NCBI GenBank assembly: GCA_900771365.1
Contig: CAAGNU010000286.1
Location: 1-23,264, forward strand
Direction of reading: 5' to 3'
Length of the DNA stretch: 23,264 nt
DNA from: Bacteroidales bacterium
GTDB taxonomy: Bacteria; Bacteroidota; Bacteroidia; Bacteroidales; P3
The notes under the pieces were generated by a model. The model searched no databases. It was not told where the DNA came from and saw only the letters and a program-made list of their open reading frames with translations. Made by a program: the position numbers and the translations under genes. Of this stretch, positions 1 through 6,685 are shown piece after piece; the stretch's first letter is position 1; the number at the start of each line of letters is the position of its first letter.

Positions 1-20
1 CCATAGCAGCAATATACCCC

Positions 21-55
21 AAAAAGCAGGGCGCTCTCGCAGCACCCTGCTTTTT
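21..55 (+). terminator. Intrinsic terminator of an upstream gene
   Basis: An 11-bp perfect inverted repeat (AAAAAGCAGGG / CCCTGCTTTTT) with a 13-nt loop ends in a T run. It most likely ends a plus-strand transcript entering from the left of the window, since no minus-strand gene stops nearby. The gene it serves lies outside the window. Confidence 0.8.
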
Positions 56-72
56 CCACAAAAAAAACATTC

Positions 73-104
73 GGCTCGCGCTGAGAAATCAGCCCTGCCG
101 AGCC
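73..104. other. Hairpin with GAAA tetraloop in the leader region
   Basis: GGCTCG (73-78) can pair with CGAGCC (99-104). Nested inside it, GCTGA (80-84) pairs with TCAGC (89-93) across a GAAA tetraloop, leaving a small bulge on the 3' side. There is no T run, so it is not a canonical terminator. The rest of 1-307 holds the terminator at 21-55, a pyrimidine-rich AT stretch (120-235) and the leader hairpin at 237-296, with no convincing gene. Confidence 0.4.
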
Positions 105-236
105 AGTTCGAAAAGTCGATTCTACTACCACATCTACCCACCCCCCTCCCTAACATGTTTTTATTAAAAAACGTTAAACCCACAACATTCTTTTATTCCC
201 CCTGTAAAAAAAAACCGTTTTTGTTACTAATAATAT

Positions 237-296
237 AAACAGCGTCCTTTTGTGGGCAGACAACCCAACTTAAAACAGGTACAGACAACGCTGTTT
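237..296 (+). promoter_or_regulatory. Structured 5' leader just upstream of the ECF sigma gene
   Basis: AAACAGCG (237-244) is the reverse complement of CGCTGTTT (289-296), and TGGG (252-255) can pair with CCCA (263-266) inside it. The outer stem ends 11 nt before the ATG of the sigma factor at 308, so it could affect translation initiation if transcribed. No exact TAnnTTTG box was found upstream, so the start of transcription is unknown. Confidence 0.35.
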
Positions 297-307
297 GGAA
301 CAGACTG

Positions 308-793
308 ATGATAGACGAAACGGAATTCGTACAGATGATAAAGTTGCAAGAACCTTTGATATACAAGGTCTGCTACCTCTTTGCCCAACGCAATCCCGAT
401 GAGGTGAGAGACCTTTATCAAGATGTAGTCTGCGCCTTGTGGCAGAGCAGAAGGCGGTTCCGTGGCGACTGTGCCCCCAAAACCTGGGTCTATCGCGTGG
501 CACTCAACACCGTGGCGAATCATCACCGCCACAAACTCAAAGAGGTCATCATCAGACCTATGCCCGGCAACATTGCCATGATGCCCTGTCCTGAGAACGA
601 TGAGCTGGTAGACCGCCTCTACGACCTCATCAGCCGCCTTCCCGCCAAAGATCAGAAAATTGTCTATCTCTACATCGACGGACTCTCGGTCGAAGAAATT
701 GCCGAAATCCTCGGCATCTCGTACAACGCTGCAGGAGTCCGCCTACATCGGATAAAGAAGACATTAATTCAGTTGAACAAAAAAATGGAATAG
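308..793 (+). CDS. ECF (group 4) RNA polymerase sigma factor
   Basis: The 161-aa protein has the usual ECF length and two-domain plan. Region 2 spans about residues 12-78 and includes DLYQDVVCALWQSRRRF and the promoter-melting stretch TWVYRVALNTVANHHR. Region 4 spans about 105-157, with the helix-turn-helix LSVEEIAEILGISYNAAGVR followed by a basic RIKKTL tail. It should direct RNA polymerase to a small set of promoters, probably including this cluster. It is followed after 38 nt by a one-helix membrane protein in the position normally taken by an anti-sigma factor, then by a secreted protein and a beta-barrel protein. That points to a membrane-signalled envelope function, which is an inference from context. 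The ATG at 308 places region 2 at the expected distance from the N terminus. Confidence 0.93.
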   Translation: MIDETEFVQMIKLQEPLIYKVCYLFAQRNPDEVRDLYQDVVCALWQSRRRFRGDCAPKTWVYRVALNTVANHHRHKLKEVIIRPMPGNIAMMPCPENDELVDRLYDLISRLPAKDQKIVYLYIDGLSVEEIAEILGISYNAAGVRLHRIKKTLIQLNKKME

Positions 794-831
794 CAAAATT
801 GATAGTCTAACACTTAAAATTAGAAATATAA

Positions 832-1206
832 TTGGAACAGTATTTTGACATAGAACAGCTTAGACAAGAGTGGGGTGCAACCGCTCCCGCAGAGTCTGCC
901 AACATCGACTGGGCCTCCGCAGAGGAACTATCGCGTGTTGTTGCCCGCTACAAGACGGTGCGACGACGCCAGGTCGGACTGGCGGGAACAACCCTAATAA
1001 CAGGTATCGCCATCCTGATTTTCTCTGTGAATGGGATGAATGATGATGAATTGAGCAGCAATCGGACAAATCAACTCGCCGTTCAAGGTTCTCTTGTCAC
1101 AAATCTTAGTGCGCAGCTCACGCTTACCAACCAGCCTGGCTTGGATGAGAGCACAGTGGCCAGCATCATGGATGAAGCATGGAATGAACTAATAATCGAA
1201 AATTAG
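832..1206 (+). CDS. Single-pass membrane protein, candidate anti-sigma factor
   Basis: This 124-aa protein has about 47 cytoplasmic residues, including the basic patch KTVRRRQ, one hydrophobic helix at about residues 48-66 (VGLAGTTLITGIAILIFSV), and a roughly 58-residue polar C-terminal part. The only usable start is a TTG immediately after an in-frame TAA (829-831); no ATG occurs in the N-terminal half. The layout (cytoplasmic domain, one helix, extracytoplasmic domain) and the position directly after an ECF sigma gene are those of Bacteroidota anti-sigma factors. I see no conserved zinc-binding anti-sigma motif, so the role is inferred from context. Spacing to the next gene is 31 nt, consistent with one operon. 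Confidence 0.7.
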   Translation: MEQYFDIEQLRQEWGATAPAESANIDWASAEELSRVVARYKTVRRRQVGLAGTTLITGIAILIFSVNGMNDDELSSNRTNQLAVQGSLVTNLSAQLTLTNQPGLDESTVASIMDEAWNELIIEN

Positions 1207-1237
1207 AATTTACGCCTATCACTAAAAATCGCACTCC

Positions 1238-1660
1238 ATGAAGCCGCTGATAAAGTTCATATTGACACTAATGCTCCTTGCAGCCCCACTCCTATCACAG
1301 GGGCAGAGCAGCCTCTACAAAAAATACGAGGCTGCTAAGGACGTGGAGGTCTATTATATGAAAGGCTACAAGGAGTATGCCGGCCGCAAGCTGGATGCAA
1401 CCCTGGTACGCTACGAAGGCAAAGACCGCGTGCGCTGTCGCCAAATCTATACCCAACTCACCAACGAGGCCTTCCGCCTCACCTCCTTTCATCTGGTGCA
1501 AAACAGAAAACTCATCTCGTCGTACTGGTATTCCAAAGGCTGCGTGATGATTATCAACTACAAAGTCTCCCTCGGCCAAATAGAATGTATGCTGCTCGAG
1601 GGTGATTTCACCAAGACAGAAATGAAGGAATTCATGGTTGAGCTAAAAGTTAAGGACTAA
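1238..1660 (+). CDS. Small secreted protein of the sigma cluster, function unknown
   Basis: The 140-aa product begins with a clear signal peptide (residues 1 to about 22; basic MKPLIK, then a leucine-rich core ending LLSQGQ). The mature part of about 118 residues is rich in Lys and Tyr and has no catalytic motif I can name. Small secreted proteins (DUF4252/DUF6108-like) are common next to ECF sigma factors in Bacteroidales. This one is similar in size and position, but I cannot assign it to either family from the sequence alone. It is probably periplasmic or surface-associated and co-transcribed with the two genes before it. Confidence 0.75.
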   Translation: MKPLIKFILTLMLLAAPLLSQGQSSLYKKYEAAKDVEVYYMKGYKEYAGRKLDATLVRYEGKDRVRCRQIYTQLTNEAFRLTSFHLVQNRKLISSYWYSKGCVMIINYKVSLGQIECMLLEGDFTKTEMKEFMVELKVKD

Positions 1661-1688
1661 GCGTTAATGATAAGACGAAGTCCTCTTC

Positions 1689-1712
1689 AAATCTCCAAAT
1701 CTTCGAATAGTC
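1689..1712 (+). repeat. Short 8-nt tandem repeat in the leader of the beta-barrel gene
   Basis: Three successive 8-nt units (AAATCTCC, AAATCTTC, GAATAGTC) lie 31 nt upstream of the ATG at 1743. The same 8-nt motif, in the same orientation relative to the gene, recurs upstream of yicC (5481-5512) and in ten units upstream of fmt (18415-18494). A single unit lies upstream of rpoN (near 15870). Confidence 0.6.
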
Positions 1713-1742
1713 AAATTAATATCAACATTAAAAAAATCAACA

Positions 1743-2519
1743 ATGAAAAAAATCTTCTTCTTGACGGTGGTCCTCACCGTATTGTCAATCGGGAAAGCAT
1801 CTGCACAGTATCTTGTCTTTTGGGATGGCGATATGCGCTTCGGTCTGAGTGCCGGCGTATCGCTCCCCTTCTCCACCCAGCCAACCTTTATCTGCGAAGA
1901 CAGCTGGGGCGTGAACACAAGCGTGGTGGACGACTCCTACCATCATGCCGCCATCAGTCCCTCCTTCAAACTATTCTACGGCATGGAAAAAGAACTGAGT
2001 GGCGATTTCGCCTTCGGCTTCCAAGGATGGCTCGGCCTAGTGAAGAACAGCTGGGAGGTGGGCATCCGCGACAACAGCAGCAAGAATGTGACCACCTACA
2101 GCGTGAAATCCTCCACCGTGGATGTCAACGAGGGAATCTATCTGGCTTACTACCTCACCGACGATTTCTCGCTCTCGCTGGGTGGCGGACTCTCGGAGTA
2201 TATCGATTTCAAAGGCAAAGCCTCCTCTATAACTTGTGATGCCACAGGCAAAGAACTGTCGTCCAGCGAGAATGCTAGCTCTGCCTCTTCGCCTTTCGAC
2301 CTCGGTTTCGGCTTCATGCTCAGCCTCGGCGCCACATACAACCTCAGCGAATCGTTCTATGTGGGGGCTACCGCCATCTATCAGAAGTCCATCTTCGGCT
2401 CCAGCACCTTCAACTTCGACGATACCTTCTTCATGGACAAACTCGGCAACGATGCCTACTACTCCAACGCTCCCATCAACGCCGTCCAAGTGCTCGCCAC
2501 TATCGGCTTCCGCTGGTAA
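1743..2519 (+). CDS. Outer-membrane beta-barrel protein
   Basis: This 258-aa protein has a signal peptide (residues 1-21, ending ASA before Gln22). Its body consists of alternating hydrophobic and polar strands with many Gly, Ser and aromatic residues, for example MRFGLSAGVSLPF, DFAFGFQGWLGL, DFSLSLGGGLSEYIDF and FDLGFGFMLSLGATYNL. It ends in ATIGFRW, the aromatic C-terminal strand typical of barrels inserted by the BAM machinery. The size suggests 8-10 strands. It is the last gene before a strong hairpin (2530-2568), so it probably ends the sigma-factor operon and may be its main target. The strand pattern supports a porin-like or OmpA-barrel-like protein; the substrate is unknown. The leader carries the 8-nt AAATCTNC repeats. 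Confidence 0.82.
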   Translation: MKKIFFLTVVLTVLSIGKASAQYLVFWDGDMRFGLSAGVSLPFSTQPTFICEDSWGVNTSVVDDSYHHAAISPSFKLFYGMEKELSGDFAFGFQGWLGLVKNSWEVGIRDNSSKNVTTYSVKSSTVDVNEGIYLAYYLTDDFSLSLGGGLSEYIDFKGKASSITCDATGKELSSSENASSASSPFDLGFGFMLSLGATYNLSESFYVGATAIYQKSIFGSSTFNFDDTFFMDKLGNDAYYSNAPINAVQVLATIGFRW

Positions 2520-2529
2520 CATTTTTTGA

Positions 2530-2568
2530 GAATATCAGATTATCTGATTGTCTGATAATCTGATATTC
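2530..2568. terminator. Long hairpin, probable terminator after the sigma operon
   Basis: Perfect 15-bp arms (GAATATCAGATTATC and its complement) surround a 9-nt loop and are followed by a short T-rich run. The position directly after the stop of the beta-barrel gene fits termination. The AT-rich stem is atypical for a strong intrinsic terminator, so it might instead be a palindromic repeat. Confidence 0.6.
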
Positions 2569-2660
2569 TTTACTTCGACACAATAGCAAGATCGAAATTG
2601 CGTTATCTGGGTATAAACGACATATTTTCAAGCACGATGGAACTCGACAAAGTCAAACAG

Positions 2661-3917
2661 ATGCCGCTGACGCACTCGCAGCTATGGCATACGTCACGCC
2701 TGCTGGCGCTGGCCCTTTTGCTGACGCTCGCCCCTGGCTGCTCGTCAAGCCAGACCTCCGCGCAGCGCACCACTCTCGCAGACCTCCTGCATGAGGACAT
2801 CTCGCAGACCATCATCAACCCCGACACACTGCACCTTTGGGCAATAGACATCGACGAGCAAGGCAAAGCCTTCATAGCAGAAGAATGGGAAGCGCCCCGA
2901 GCTCAAGAGCTGGGATATATCGGTGATGATTTCCGCCGTTTCCGCATCCATTTTACTGAGGTGACAAAGGCGGGGGCAGACTATCGCGTGCAAGGCTACG
3001 CTGCCATCCTCGACACCGTGTATTGCATTGAAGGAGTAATCAATTTAGACTCCGTGGTAGTGGGTGATTCCGAAGAGTATCAAGACCCGAAGGGCATCCA
3101 GGAGCAGGGAAGCATCTATGCCTCCTACCGCTTCGTCACCACATTTTGTCGGCGTGGCAACGTCGGCGTGGGCGACACGCTGAGAGGGTCGGCGCTCTAT
3201 TTCTACGTGAAAACAAATGGCAAGTATATATATGACGGCACCGGTTGCTGGGATGACGGCTTTTGCAACAACCAGTACGAAGGGGTGTGGATCTGCAAAG
3301 GCGGCAAGGGACAGAGGGTCTGCAACTGGGGCGACTACCGCATCCCCAACTCCCGCGAACTGGACATCGGCGCAGGCTGTTTCTCCCCCGATGACCGTTT
3401 CAAGGGCTGGGAGAACTATACCCGCATCGAGGACGACTCCCTCCTGTGGGAATGCGACCGCAACTGGTGGAACCGCCATTATGAGCTCGACTGGGACTAC
3501 GAACGTCTCTTGGAGCAAGCCTACGGCAAACTCACCCACGGCGGCAGCCTCTCGCCCGACGAACTGCTGCATCTCCTCCCCACCAACAAAGAACAGCTCT
3601 GGCAGTACTATGCCGACGCACACATCATTGAGGTAAATGGTGCCAATTACTCCGACCGGCTGGAGAAAATAGACGGCGCGATGATGCAGTACCTCTTTGG
3701 CGAGACCCCACTCACTACCGACGACACTGCCGCAACCAACCTCCACACGAAGCTCATATATCGCTACATCAGTCAGAGGCCATGGACCGACGGCTGGGTG
3801 GCTGAAGCTGTCTCTAACGTGACCTACCGCCTCCTACAGAAATACCTCGACATCGTCAAGCCCGAACTCCTCCGCCTGGGCTGGTATGACTCCCTTATAG
3901 AATTTGAAGAACAATGA
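2661..3917 (+). CDS. Large lipoprotein of unknown function
   Basis: Starting at the ATG at 2661 gives 418 aa with a lipoprotein signal: a leucine/alanine-rich core and the lipobox LAPGC, with Cys27 as lipidated residue followed by SSSQ. An ATG at 2637 and a TTG at 2598 are in frame and would only lengthen the N-region. The mature protein is acidic and rich in Trp, Tyr and Cys. Its middle part (about 170-260) contains YIYDGTGCWDDGFCNNQYEG and CKGGKGQRVCNWGDYR, so one or more disulfides are likely. The C-terminal third is helical. No domain is recognised. It lies 141 nt after the sigma operon, beyond the hairpin at 2530-2568, so it may be transcribed separately. Confidence 0.72.
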   Translation: MPLTHSQLWHTSRLLALALLLTLAPGCSSSQTSAQRTTLADLLHEDISQTIINPDTLHLWAIDIDEQGKAFIAEEWEAPRAQELGYIGDDFRRFRIHFTEVTKAGADYRVQGYAAILDTVYCIEGVINLDSVVVGDSEEYQDPKGIQEQGSIYASYRFVTTFCRRGNVGVGDTLRGSALYFYVKTNGKYIYDGTGCWDDGFCNNQYEGVWICKGGKGQRVCNWGDYRIPNSRELDIGAGCFSPDDRFKGWENYTRIEDDSLLWECDRNWWNRHYELDWDYERLLEQAYGKLTHGGSLSPDELLHLLPTNKEQLWQYYADAHIIEVNGANYSDRLEKIDGAMMQYLFGETPLTTDDTAATNLHTKLIYRYISQRPWTDGWVAEAVSNVTYRLLQKYLDIVKPELLRLGWYDSLIEFEEQ

Positions 3918-3920
3918 TAG

Positions 3921-3966
3921 TGAATAATGAATAATGGCTGCCGCCCCACTCATTATTCATTATTCA
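3921..3966. repeat. Palindromic element A (16-bp arms, GC-rich loop)
   Basis: Left arm TGAATAATGAATAATG (3921-3936) and right arm (3951-3966) are perfect reverse complements around a 14-nt loop, GCTGCCGCCCCACT. Element B at 4524-4590 has the same inner arms and nearly the same loop. Element A sits 4 nt after the lipoprotein stop and 72 nt before the cupin start. Confidence 0.8.
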
Positions 3967-4037
3967 GTCAACGACAAAGCAATAATTTCTGCCCCGCCGC
4001 GTTATTACGGACAAACAACTCTAAAACGCATACCGCA

Positions 4038-4508
4038 ATGAAACACACCTACAGATTATTTGGCACACTGCTGATGGCCGCAACCATGATGCTGGCCATG
4101 AGCTGCCGCGATCAGAACCCAGAACCTGCCGCAACAACCGACACCGTCGTCACCGAAGAACTCAACATCTCCACCATCGGCATCATCGACTTCGACTCCA
4201 TCGCCGAAGACATGCAGACTAACTTCAAAGGAGGCGAAGGCGACGTGGCCTTCCGCATCTTCAAAGACGACCTGAACAAGGTCATGCGCGTCCGCATGAC
4301 GCCCCACTCCAGCGTCGGTCTCCACAGCCACGAAACCGACAGCGAGATTATCATGGTGCTCAAAGGCAGCGGCAAGATCGTCTTCGACGGACAAGAACTG
4401 CCCATCCGCGAAGGCCTGATCCACTACTGTCCCAAAGGCCACAGCCACACCATCATCAACGACACCGACCAGGAACTTCACCTCTGCTGCGTAGTCCCAC
4501 AGCAATAA
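4038..4508 (+). CDS. Cupin-domain lipoprotein
   Basis: From the ATG at 4038 the product is 156 aa with a lipoprotein signal ending LAMSC (Cys23). The open frame extends upstream to 3927, but that part covers palindrome A and is not protein-like. The mature part is a single small cupin barrel (about 70-153). Motif 1 includes GLHSHETDSEIIMVLKGSG, which supplies the HxH and Glu metal ligands. Motif 2 is PIREGLIHYCPKGHSHTIIN, which supplies the second His. It is therefore likely to bind a divalent metal. Small cupins include dioxygenases, isomerases and sugar or sensor proteins, and I cannot choose among them. Export to the periplasmic side of the membrane is the distinctive point. It is convergent with yicC; palindrome B lies between them. 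Confidence 0.85.
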   Translation: MKHTYRLFGTLLMAATMMLAMSCRDQNPEPAATTDTVVTEELNISTIGIIDFDSIAEDMQTNFKGGEGDVAFRIFKDDLNKVMRVRMTPHSSVGLHSHETDSEIIMVLKGSGKIVFDGQELPIREGLIHYCPKGHSHTIINDTDQELHLCCVVPQQ

Positions 4509-4523
4509 CTGAAAATACAATAG

Positions 4524-4590
4524 TAAATAATTAATAATGAATAATGAGTATTGGCTACCGCCCCACTCATTATTCATTATTAATTATTTA
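4524..4590. repeat. Palindromic element B (25-bp arms, shared loop with A)
   Basis: Perfect 25-bp AT-rich arms at 4524-4548 and 4566-4590 enclose a 17-nt loop containing GGCTACCGCCCCA. The loop differs from element A's (GGCTGCCGCCCCA) at one base over that stretch. It lies between the convergent cupin and yicC genes, where it could end transcription from both sides, although neither side has a classical GC stem plus T run. Confidence 0.85.
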
Positions 4591-4601
4591 TTACTCACAA
4601 G

Positions 4602-5468
4602 CTACAAAATGTTGCCGAGCTGCTCCTTGATCTTCTCAAGCTCATCCTTCATCACCACGACGAGCTTCTGAATCTCCACATGGTTGGCCTTCGAGCCTGT
4701 GGTGTTGATTTCACGCCCCATTTCCTGCGCCACGAAGCCGAGCTTCTTGCCGCTACTGGCCTCTGTCTCCATGGTCTGACGGAAATAGTCGATATGCTTG
4801 GCCAGGCGAATCTTCTCTTCGGTGATGTCTAACTTTTCGAGATAATAGATAAGTTCCTGCTCGAAGCGGTTCTCATCAATCTCCTTAACAGCACTTTCGG
4901 CGAAATAACGACGGATGCGTTCTTTTGCCGTCACAATGCGCTCGGCCTCGTACTGCGGGATCTCGCCCAGCATCTTCTCTATCAAGTCGATATGTTTGAC
5001 AAAATCTTTCTGAAGGACGGACCCTTCGTGCTCACGGAAACGGTCAACCTCCGTGATAGCCTCCTCTATCGTCTGGGACAGGAGTGCCCAGTCGGTTTCG
5101 GATAGTTCCGTGCTATTGTCTGTAACCCAGACATCGGGCATACCGAGCACAGTTTCCAAAAGGTGCTTGTTGGAGCAATCCAGCATGTCGGCAATTCTCT
5201 CAACCTGGCGATAGCGGTCCACAACAAGTTCTTCGTTAATCTTGGCAGAAGCCGTGACATCGGTTTCCTCGGTCATGAAGACATCAATCTTGCCGCGTTC
5301 CAGACGTGCGAGCATAGCACGAATCTCAAGCTCCTTGGAACGGAGGATGGGCGGAACCTTGAGGATAAGGTCGAGGGTCTTGCTGTTGAGGGTCTTTATC
5401 TCGATGGTGATTTTTCGGTTGGAAAGCTGGCATTGCTTCTTGGCAAAGCCGGTCATAGATTTCATCAT
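4602..5468 (-). CDS. yicC: YicC family endoribonuclease
   Basis: The 288-aa product matches the usual YicC length. The N terminus MMKSMTGFAKKQ and the following IEIKTLNSKTLDLILKVP are the hallmark of the YicC N-terminal domain. The C-terminal domain (DUF1732) ends with GFVAQEMGREINTTGSKAN and a helical tail, LVVVMKDELEKIKEQL. Characterised members are cytoplasmic endoribonucleases involved in RNA turnover. The gene lies 56 nt downstream of apbE on the same strand and the gap carries the 8-nt repeats, so it may be co-transcribed with apbE. In many bacteria yicC precedes gmk; here it is followed by the convergent cupin gene. Start choice between the two leading Met codons (5468 or 5465) is trivial. 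Confidence 0.93.
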   Translation of the reverse strand: MMKSMTGFAKKQCQLSNRKITIEIKTLNSKTLDLILKVPPILRSKELEIRAMLARLERGKIDVFMTEETDVTASAKINEELVVDRYRQVERIADMLDCSNKHLLETVLGMPDVWVTDNSTELSETDWALLSQTIEEAITEVDRFREHEGSVLQKDFVKHIDLIEKMLGEIPQYEAERIVTAKERIRRYFAESAVKEIDENRFEQELIYYLEKLDITEEKIRLAKHIDYFRQTMETEASSGKKLGFVAQEMGREINTTGSKANHVEIQKLVVVMKDELEKIKEQLGNIL

Positions 5469-5480
5469 AGTATCAAATTT

Positions 5481-5512
5481 GTGAGTTCGAGGATTTGAAG
5501 ATTTGAAGGTTT
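5481..5512 (-). repeat. 8-nt tandem repeat in the leader of yicC
   Basis: Read on the minus strand there are four successive 8-nt units: AAACCTTC, AAATCTTC, AAATCCTC, GAACTCAC. They lie just upstream of the yicC start, in the same orientation as the repeats upstream of the genes at 1743 and 18501. Confidence 0.65.
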
Positions 5513-5524
5513 GTCAGCCTTGCC

Positions 5525-6550
5525 TTAATTCTCTATTATCAATTGCTGGAATTCTGGCGTGGCGTGGGTCTTGTACTCGCCATGGTCATCGTAGATGAAG
5601 AACACAGCCTGAATGTCGGGGTCGTCGGGGTGCTGCTGAATGAACTGCAAGGATTTCTCCAAGCCCATAACCATGAAGGAGGTGGCCATAGCGTCGGCAT
5701 ACCATGCCTCACGGCTGACCACGGAGACGCTCAAGAGGGAGTGGCTGACGGGACGGCCTGTGGCAGGATCGATGGTGTGGGAATAGCGCACACCGTCTTT
5801 CTCGTAATACTTACGATAGTTGCCCGAAGTCACGACAGACTTGTCACGAAGGCCTATAGCGGTCTCTATCTCCTGCTCGCTATATTTGTTCTCAGCGGGG
5901 CGCTCGATGCCTACCGACCAAGGCTCCCCATTGTCCTTGCAGCCCTTGGCTATCACCTCGCCCCCCACATCGATGAGATAGCTTTCTATGCCGAGGCTGT
6001 CAAACAGATGGGCCAGCATGTCCACAGAATAGCCCTGGGCGATAGCGTTGAAATCGTATTCCACCTCGGGATGTTTCTGGAGGATATAGCCGCCTGCGCA
6101 GGAGCGGACAACGCTGCTATCCTGTGCGATTGCCTCTAAGAGATGCTGTATCTGTTCCTCGGCGACGTCCTGGCGGTTCTTGAAGCCAAAGCCGTAAAGG
6201 TTCACCAAAGCGCCAATCTTGCAGTTGAAGGCGCCTTGAGTGTACTGAGCAATATGGAGCGACTTGCTGAGGAGGTCGTAAAAGACGGGGTCGATGATGC
6301 TGTCGGAGCCGCTGTTGATGCGGCGAATGACGGAATTCTCTTTCCACAGAGAGGCGCTAAGGTCGAAGGCATCGAGAAGCGAATCCACGGCAGGCTGAAG
6401 ATTGCGATGCGAGGAATCGATATAGGCGATGCTGTAGTAGGTGCCTTGTGCCTCGCCTTGGAAACGGAAGGGCTGATTGGGGCGGTTGCACGCAACTGTC
6501 AGCAAGAGGAGCACGGCAAAGGGCAGAAGGCGTTTTATCGACAGAATCAT
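5525..6550 (-). CDS. apbE: FAD:protein FMN transferase (ApbE lipoprotein)
   Basis: The 341-aa protein has a lipoprotein signal (MILSIKRLLPFAVLLLLTVAC, Cys21), as is usual for ApbE. Family motifs appear in order: GTYYSI (36-41), DFNAIAQGYSVD (166-177), the flavin-binding DVGGE (194-198), SGNYRKYY (242-249), HTIDPATGRP (258-267) and the metal-binding ADAMATS (285-291). ApbE transfers FMN from FAD to Thr or Ser of target proteins on the outer face of the membrane, for example the NqrB, NqrC and RnfG subunits of sodium- or proton-pumping complexes. No flavinylation target is encoded in this window. It precedes yicC on the minus strand and follows a terminator (6633-6670) from the T9SS cargo gene. 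Confidence 0.94.
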   Translation of the reverse strand: MILSIKRLLPFAVLLLLTVACNRPNQPFRFQGEAQGTYYSIAYIDSSHRNLQPAVDSLLDAFDLSASLWKENSVIRRINSGSDSIIDPVFYDLLSKSLHIAQYTQGAFNCKIGALVNLYGFGFKNRQDVAEEQIQHLLEAIAQDSSVVRSCAGGYILQKHPEVEYDFNAIAQGYSVDMLAHLFDSLGIESYLIDVGGEVIAKGCKDNGEPWSVGIERPAENKYSEQEIETAIGLRDKSVVTSGNYRKYYEKDGVRYSHTIDPATGRPVSHSLLSVSVVSREAWYADAMATSFMVMGLEKSLQFIQQHPDDPDIQAVFFIYDDHGEYKTHATPEFQQLIIEN

Positions 6551-6632
6551 GAATTGCTGAATTTTTTTGACGTGGGACGAGCATTCATCCCCAAGCGGGA
6601 TTTATTACCTATTAATAATTAATGTTATCATT

Positions 6633-6670
6633 ATAAAAGCGTCCGACACACAAGTGCCGAACGCTTTTAT
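6633..6670 (-). terminator. Terminator after the T9SS cargo gene
   Basis: Perfect 10-bp arms (ATAAAAGCGT / ACGCTTTTAT) surround an 18-nt loop that can form further G-C pairs. It lies 16 nt past the stop of the minus-strand cargo gene and has a T-rich 3' side on that strand. It separates that gene from apbE. Confidence 0.75.
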
Positions 6671-6685
6671 GAGATTATCATCTAA

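Noticed and set aside
1667..2239. 190-codon plus-strand frame overlapping the beta-barrel gene
   Set aside because: Arg/Leu/His-rich composition of an out-of-frame shadow; the barrel frame has a signal peptide and beta-strand pattern.
3927..4037. N-terminal extension of the cupin protein
   Set aside because: It translates palindrome A and would bury the lipoprotein signal that begins at 4038.
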